DNA of 48,377 nucleotides from the NCBI GenBank assembly GCA_000697665.1, contig KL197711.1, forward strand, positions 16,263-64,639, given 5' to 3'. Source of the DNA: Jaapia argillacea MUCL 33604 (Eukaryota; Basidiomycota; Agaricomycetes; Jaapiales; Jaapiaceae). The position numbers and the translations under genes were made by a program. Shown here piece by piece: positions 45,364 through 48,377 of the stretch. Position 1 is the stretch's first letter, and each line of letters opens with the position of its first letter. The notes below the pieces were generated by a model that saw only the letters and a list, made by a program, of their open reading frames with translations, ran no database searches and was not told the origin of the DNA.

Positions 45364-45593
45364 CTAGAGTCCCATACACGGGCTAAGAATAGCAACTGTC
45401 CATTAGAGAAAAGTGATCACCATGAAGTCGCTGGAGACACATCCGCTGGCAAGGGGTCTCGGAAACGGAGACGAGAAAGTGCTCGCCTCACCGAATTCGG
45501 GTTTGGCCATAGAGCCAGCTTGGGGCATGATGATGATGGGAGAAATGCGTTGGTCAGCAAGGAAGATGTTGATCTCAGGACGTGCAGGATTTT
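45293..45593 (-). repeat. Copy B of a ~300-bp diverged direct duplication (copy A at 43481-43787)
   Basis: The two copies lie 1.8 kb apart in the same orientation. Anchors include CCAGGTTGACCGG (43498 and 45310) and AAGATGTTGA (about 43757 and 45563). Copy B spans the start of the 453-codon frame, and copy A is a free fragment upstream of the P450. Confidence 0.65.
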
Positions 45594-45987
45594 GGTTTCA
45601 ATGTAAGTGTGACAGTACACGATGAAGCAGTTTGCTCGAGGCTGCTTGCTCTTACTCAAGGCATCAGCCTCGTTGTATGTCAGCTGTAAGTACAAATTCA
45701 ATAAGATTACACAATTATTTTAACTTGTGTATTTTACACAGTTCCAGTTATCGTTAGTTCATTTAAGTCAGCATCACAAGCCTATCACAAGCCCCTTTTC
45801 AACGGACAAGCACATTCCCTGGTATGTTTAATATGCAGAACTCTCTCTCAGGCCTCAGGCCTCAGGGTTTGCTGTCCCTTCAATGCGCCGCGTGTAGCCA
45901 CTTTCTGGTCCTACAGCCAACCATTGGCAATCGGTAGTCGATCACTACGATTGGACTCAGAACCGCGACATCCGTCCAGCAAGCATC
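45364..45987. other. Intergenic with decayed 5' part of the mitofusin-like gene
   Basis: From 45364 to about 45593 the minus strand still reads as protein related to the copy near 43.6 kb (PEINIFLADQRISPIIIM, later SSDFMVITFL), but is stopped by TAA at 45405-45403 and TAG at 45366-45364. The rest, to 45987, is the promoter of F-box paralogue 3 and shows nothing recognisable. Confidence 0.5.
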
Positions 45988-47689
45988 ATGCACTATGCTA
46001 TGGAGATTCCGGAGATCTTAACGAACATATTCGAGAACTTGCGCAGCGTCACCCTCCCTGCAGTTGCTAGGACGTGTCTCGCGTTCCGCGAGCCTGCTCT
46101 TGACCTACTCTGGCACAGTGATGCTAGTCTGGGGGATTTGATTAGATGTATGCCGCCGGATGCGTGGAAAGAGGAGGTGGTGCGAACCCCTGGCTGGGTG
46201 GACGGCGAAGTCTCTGTGTTGGTGAGCCTCATAGGTCGGCCTTCGTTCCTGCGCTCAATCTCATGCGGTGGCACCGCAGACCTTTGCGAGACCATTATTC
46301 CCGTCAGACTGGCCACGTTTTCTGCATGCTTCTCGAATGAGGTGCCTTGAAGTGCGATACTGCACATACCGAAGCGGACGGTATTCCGAGATCGCGGCTC
46401 AAGTCCTACTGGATCTCGCCATATATCGACCGTGCTCGACACTCTTTCCAGCCTTGAAAGACCTATTGTGGTCGAATTGGACACTCACGCCGATAGCGCG
46501 GCTGGACAGTCTCCCTTACATCCACATCTTCCTGGCCCCGCATTTAAGAAAAATCCGGATTTTCCTGGACGACCCTGGTGAACTAGAAGCCAAATATTTC
46601 ATCGCTTCACTCAGCCACCACACTCCGAAGCTCTTGTATGTCAATATTTCCAGTATCTCCATCCCACCTCTATCCCTCGGTGCAACCACACTCGCCCGCC
46701 TCAACCAGCTCCAAACGCTCGTCATCTCCCTCATAGCACCCGGAGACGTGGTCTTCCTATCATCCCTACCCCACCTTCGCAGGCTGGAATTGACGATATC
46801 TTTACCCATGCCTCTTGAAGCCCGATTCCGCCGCGACCTGGAGGTTTCCGAAAGTAGTCGTAGCTCTGGCCATTCACCCTCCACGCTTCGTCATCTGGCG
46901 GTTACAGGTGTCGGGCTGGACACGTTCGTAGCTGTCTTCCAGATCTGGGGCCGTTGTGCACTGGAGGGCATCGCCGCAAATTTCCCTCGCCCAGCCGAAG
47001 CTGAGGTTTTTCGGGACTTCTTCAGGACACTTTCGATTCACTGCTCGACATCATCATTGACATCAATCAAATTGGTCTACAAAGGTCGTGATGCCGTTAA
47101 CAGTGAGAGGATGGCCGAAAACTTCACAATCACCCCCGAGCTATTCAGACCTTTGTTGGCGTTCACCAAGATGAGACGCTGCGAAGTCTCAGCACCGTTA
47201 TCGTTTGCATTCGACGACGCCTTTGTCAGACAGCTCGCTATAGCCTGGCCCGAAATGACACACCTTGACCTTGCCGGCGATCGTGGTCATCCGGCCATAT
47301 CCAAAGTCACCCTGGAAGGCTTGGCTGAGTTTCCCCATAACTGCCCAAATCTTGCCTTCCTATGCATTGTTCTTCACCAAGCCGCTAAAGTTATGTCAAC
47401 CCCCATTCTTTGCAACGACACCCCCATCACCCTGCACCTCGGTCACACTCCCATCCAAGATCCTGCTGATGTCGCTAGGTTCCTATCCGGACTTTATACG
47501 AATATCAAGGAATTCGCTCATTTATACAGGTTCGATGAGGCCGATTTTGCTATTGATGAGGATGTGGACTCCTTATACGACCTATGCGAAGGATGGGGAA
47601 AAGTGGATGAACTATATGATGAGTTCGCAAAGATCAGAATCGAGGACCGGCGACGCTGGCAGAGCTCATCCACGAAACCTGCACGGTAA
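45988..47689 (+). CDS. F-box/LRR-type protein, paralogue 3
   Basis: Predicted 547 residues from two exons: 45988-46221 and 46280-47689, with a 58-bp GT-AG intron in phase 0 after codon 78. The N-terminus (MHYAMEIPEILTNIFENL, then AVARTCLAFREPALDLLW) is the F-box-like segment. After the intron comes Thr-Phe-Ala-Arg-Pro-Leu-Phe-Pro-Ser-Asp-Trp, aligned with paralogues 1 and 2. Leucine-rich strands such as LRRLELTISL and LRHLAVTGVGL follow, and then a tail with Trp-Gly-Lys-Val-Asp-Glu-Leu. The exon lengths (234 and 1410 nt) equal those of paralogue 2 exactly. It probably recruits an unknown target to an SCF ubiquitin ligase. It lies about 14 kb from the other two, on the opposite strand. Confidence 0.83.
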
Positions 47690-48377
47690 TTGCAAGACTC
47701 CACATAGTGACATCTGAGCATTCTGGGAGGAGTCTCAGATCCTGAGCTCAGCGTCGTTCTCGGATCTGTTTGTATCTCGTAGCAAGCAAGCTACTGCTTA
47801 TCTAAGTATGTTCTACTGAGTGTAGGATAGTGGGTTTTCAAACGTTTGGCTTGAACTTGAGTCAGCTTTGTGCGATGGGCTCATCGAAATTAAAATGATG
47901 GAGATACTTACTGACATAAGGAGTCCACCTGGCCAATTTGATACTTAGAGGACCGAGACAACTAGCCCTATAGCCCACTGTAGGAACCCATATCCAAGTT
48001 GTAGACAAACGGAAGTTCTATGCCTTCGAAGAGTTCTGTTGTTCAGAACGTTAACTTGTCAGTTGGAACCGCTGGAATGAAGCGCCGTCTTGGTGTGCGA
48101 TTTCGACGAGTCCTTGTGTTGAGATGGTGTGACTAAGTTCCCGCTACCTTGGTAGCGGGTTTACACTGAGGTATCCTGTCAACTTTCCTATCATTCCTGC
48201 AATCCAATTGATTCGATTTAGGGCCGGCATCTGAGTTTCGGCCTTTTCCTTCTGTCTTGGTTTCGCCCTCGTCCACCGATTTTCTCCAAGTTACATCCCT
48301 TGCCTGACTTCTCCACTATAGCGCTGCTTTCACTGTATATTTCTTACCACGGTGTTCTTAGATCCGTTTACTTCTGC
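47690..48377. other. Right-edge intergenic stretch
   Basis: No reading frame of interest follows F-box paralogue 3. A short perfect inverted repeat lies at 48140-48159 (listed separately). The last 150 bases are pyrimidine-rich, as often found in fungal promoters, so a plus-strand gene may begin beyond the edge (inference). Confidence 0.35.
48140..48159. repeat. Perfect inverted repeat, 9-bp stem with 2-base loop
   Basis: CCCGCTACC, two T, then GGTAGCGGG. In RNA it would form a tight, GC-rich hairpin, though a two-base loop would open the last pair. It could also be a two-half binding site. Its function is unknown. Confidence 0.5.

Noticed and set aside
45417-45701. 94-codon minus-strand frame upstream of the mitofusin-like gene
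   Set aside because: The frame related to the duplicate near 43.6 kb is a different one; this one is a shadow.
1-48377. CRISPR arrays, operons, tRNA and rRNA genes
   Set aside because: No regularly spaced repeats, no tRNA-like cloverleaf signals and no rRNA segments were recognised; the window is eukaryotic.

Overview
The window looks like nuclear DNA of a mushroom-forming fungus (Basidiomycota, Agaricomycetes). Genes are interrupted by many 47-120 bp GT-AG introns. Exons of only 10-22 nt occur in several genes. The gene content includes a Cdc15-type septation kinase, fungal pectinesterase, M64 peptidase, a cytochrome P450 and F-box/LRR paralogues. There are no operons, CRISPR arrays, tRNAs or rRNAs that I can see. 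All intron-exon models below were built by reading frame, splice sites and family resemblance. They are not backed by transcripts.

Left third (1-15 kb), mostly housekeeping: a partial coiled-coil protein at the edge; a Qa-SNARE (1743-2922); mitochondrial ribosomal protein uL5m (3399-4310), divergent from a UTP30/RSL1D1-type ribosome-biogenesis protein with a very long basic tail (4512-7054); an alpha/beta hydrolase (7374-8640). A gene-poor 4.5 kb stretch (8641-13179) follows, then a quinone oxidoreductase with a possible mitochondrial presequence (13180-14896).

Middle (15-32 kb): a 22-exon septation-initiation kinase (15291-20357), a 136-residue F-box protein (21181-21708) and a secreted pectinesterase (22531-24188). 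Next comes an M64-family secreted metallopeptidase (27009-29506) enclosed by two F-box/LRR paralogues that face it from either side (25117-26750 and 29830-31528).

Right third (32-48 kb): a 732-residue disordered protein ending in a CaaX box (32310-34782); an amidohydrolase broken by three single-base gaps (35501-36701); a saccharopine-dehydrogenase-like oxidoreductase (36812-38441); a small secreted protein made of two copies of one domain (38877-40156). Then a P450 whose seventh intron begins GA instead of GT (41070-43202), a truncated mitofusin-like gene with a repeated tail (44002-45363) plus two decayed copies of its 5' region, and a third F-box/LRR paralogue (45988-47689).

Housekeeping genes (trafficking, cytosolic and mitochondrial ribosomes, cytokinesis) are intact. 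The right third is accessory in character: paralogue families, partial duplications and genes that look newly broken. The most unusual observations are the lost splice donor in the P450, the clustered frameshifts in the amidohydrolase, the repeat-extended mitofusin-like fragment with its decayed duplicate, the exon-pair duplication in the secreted protein, and the M64 peptidase sitting between F-box paralogues. I did not find a multigene system that I could call new.
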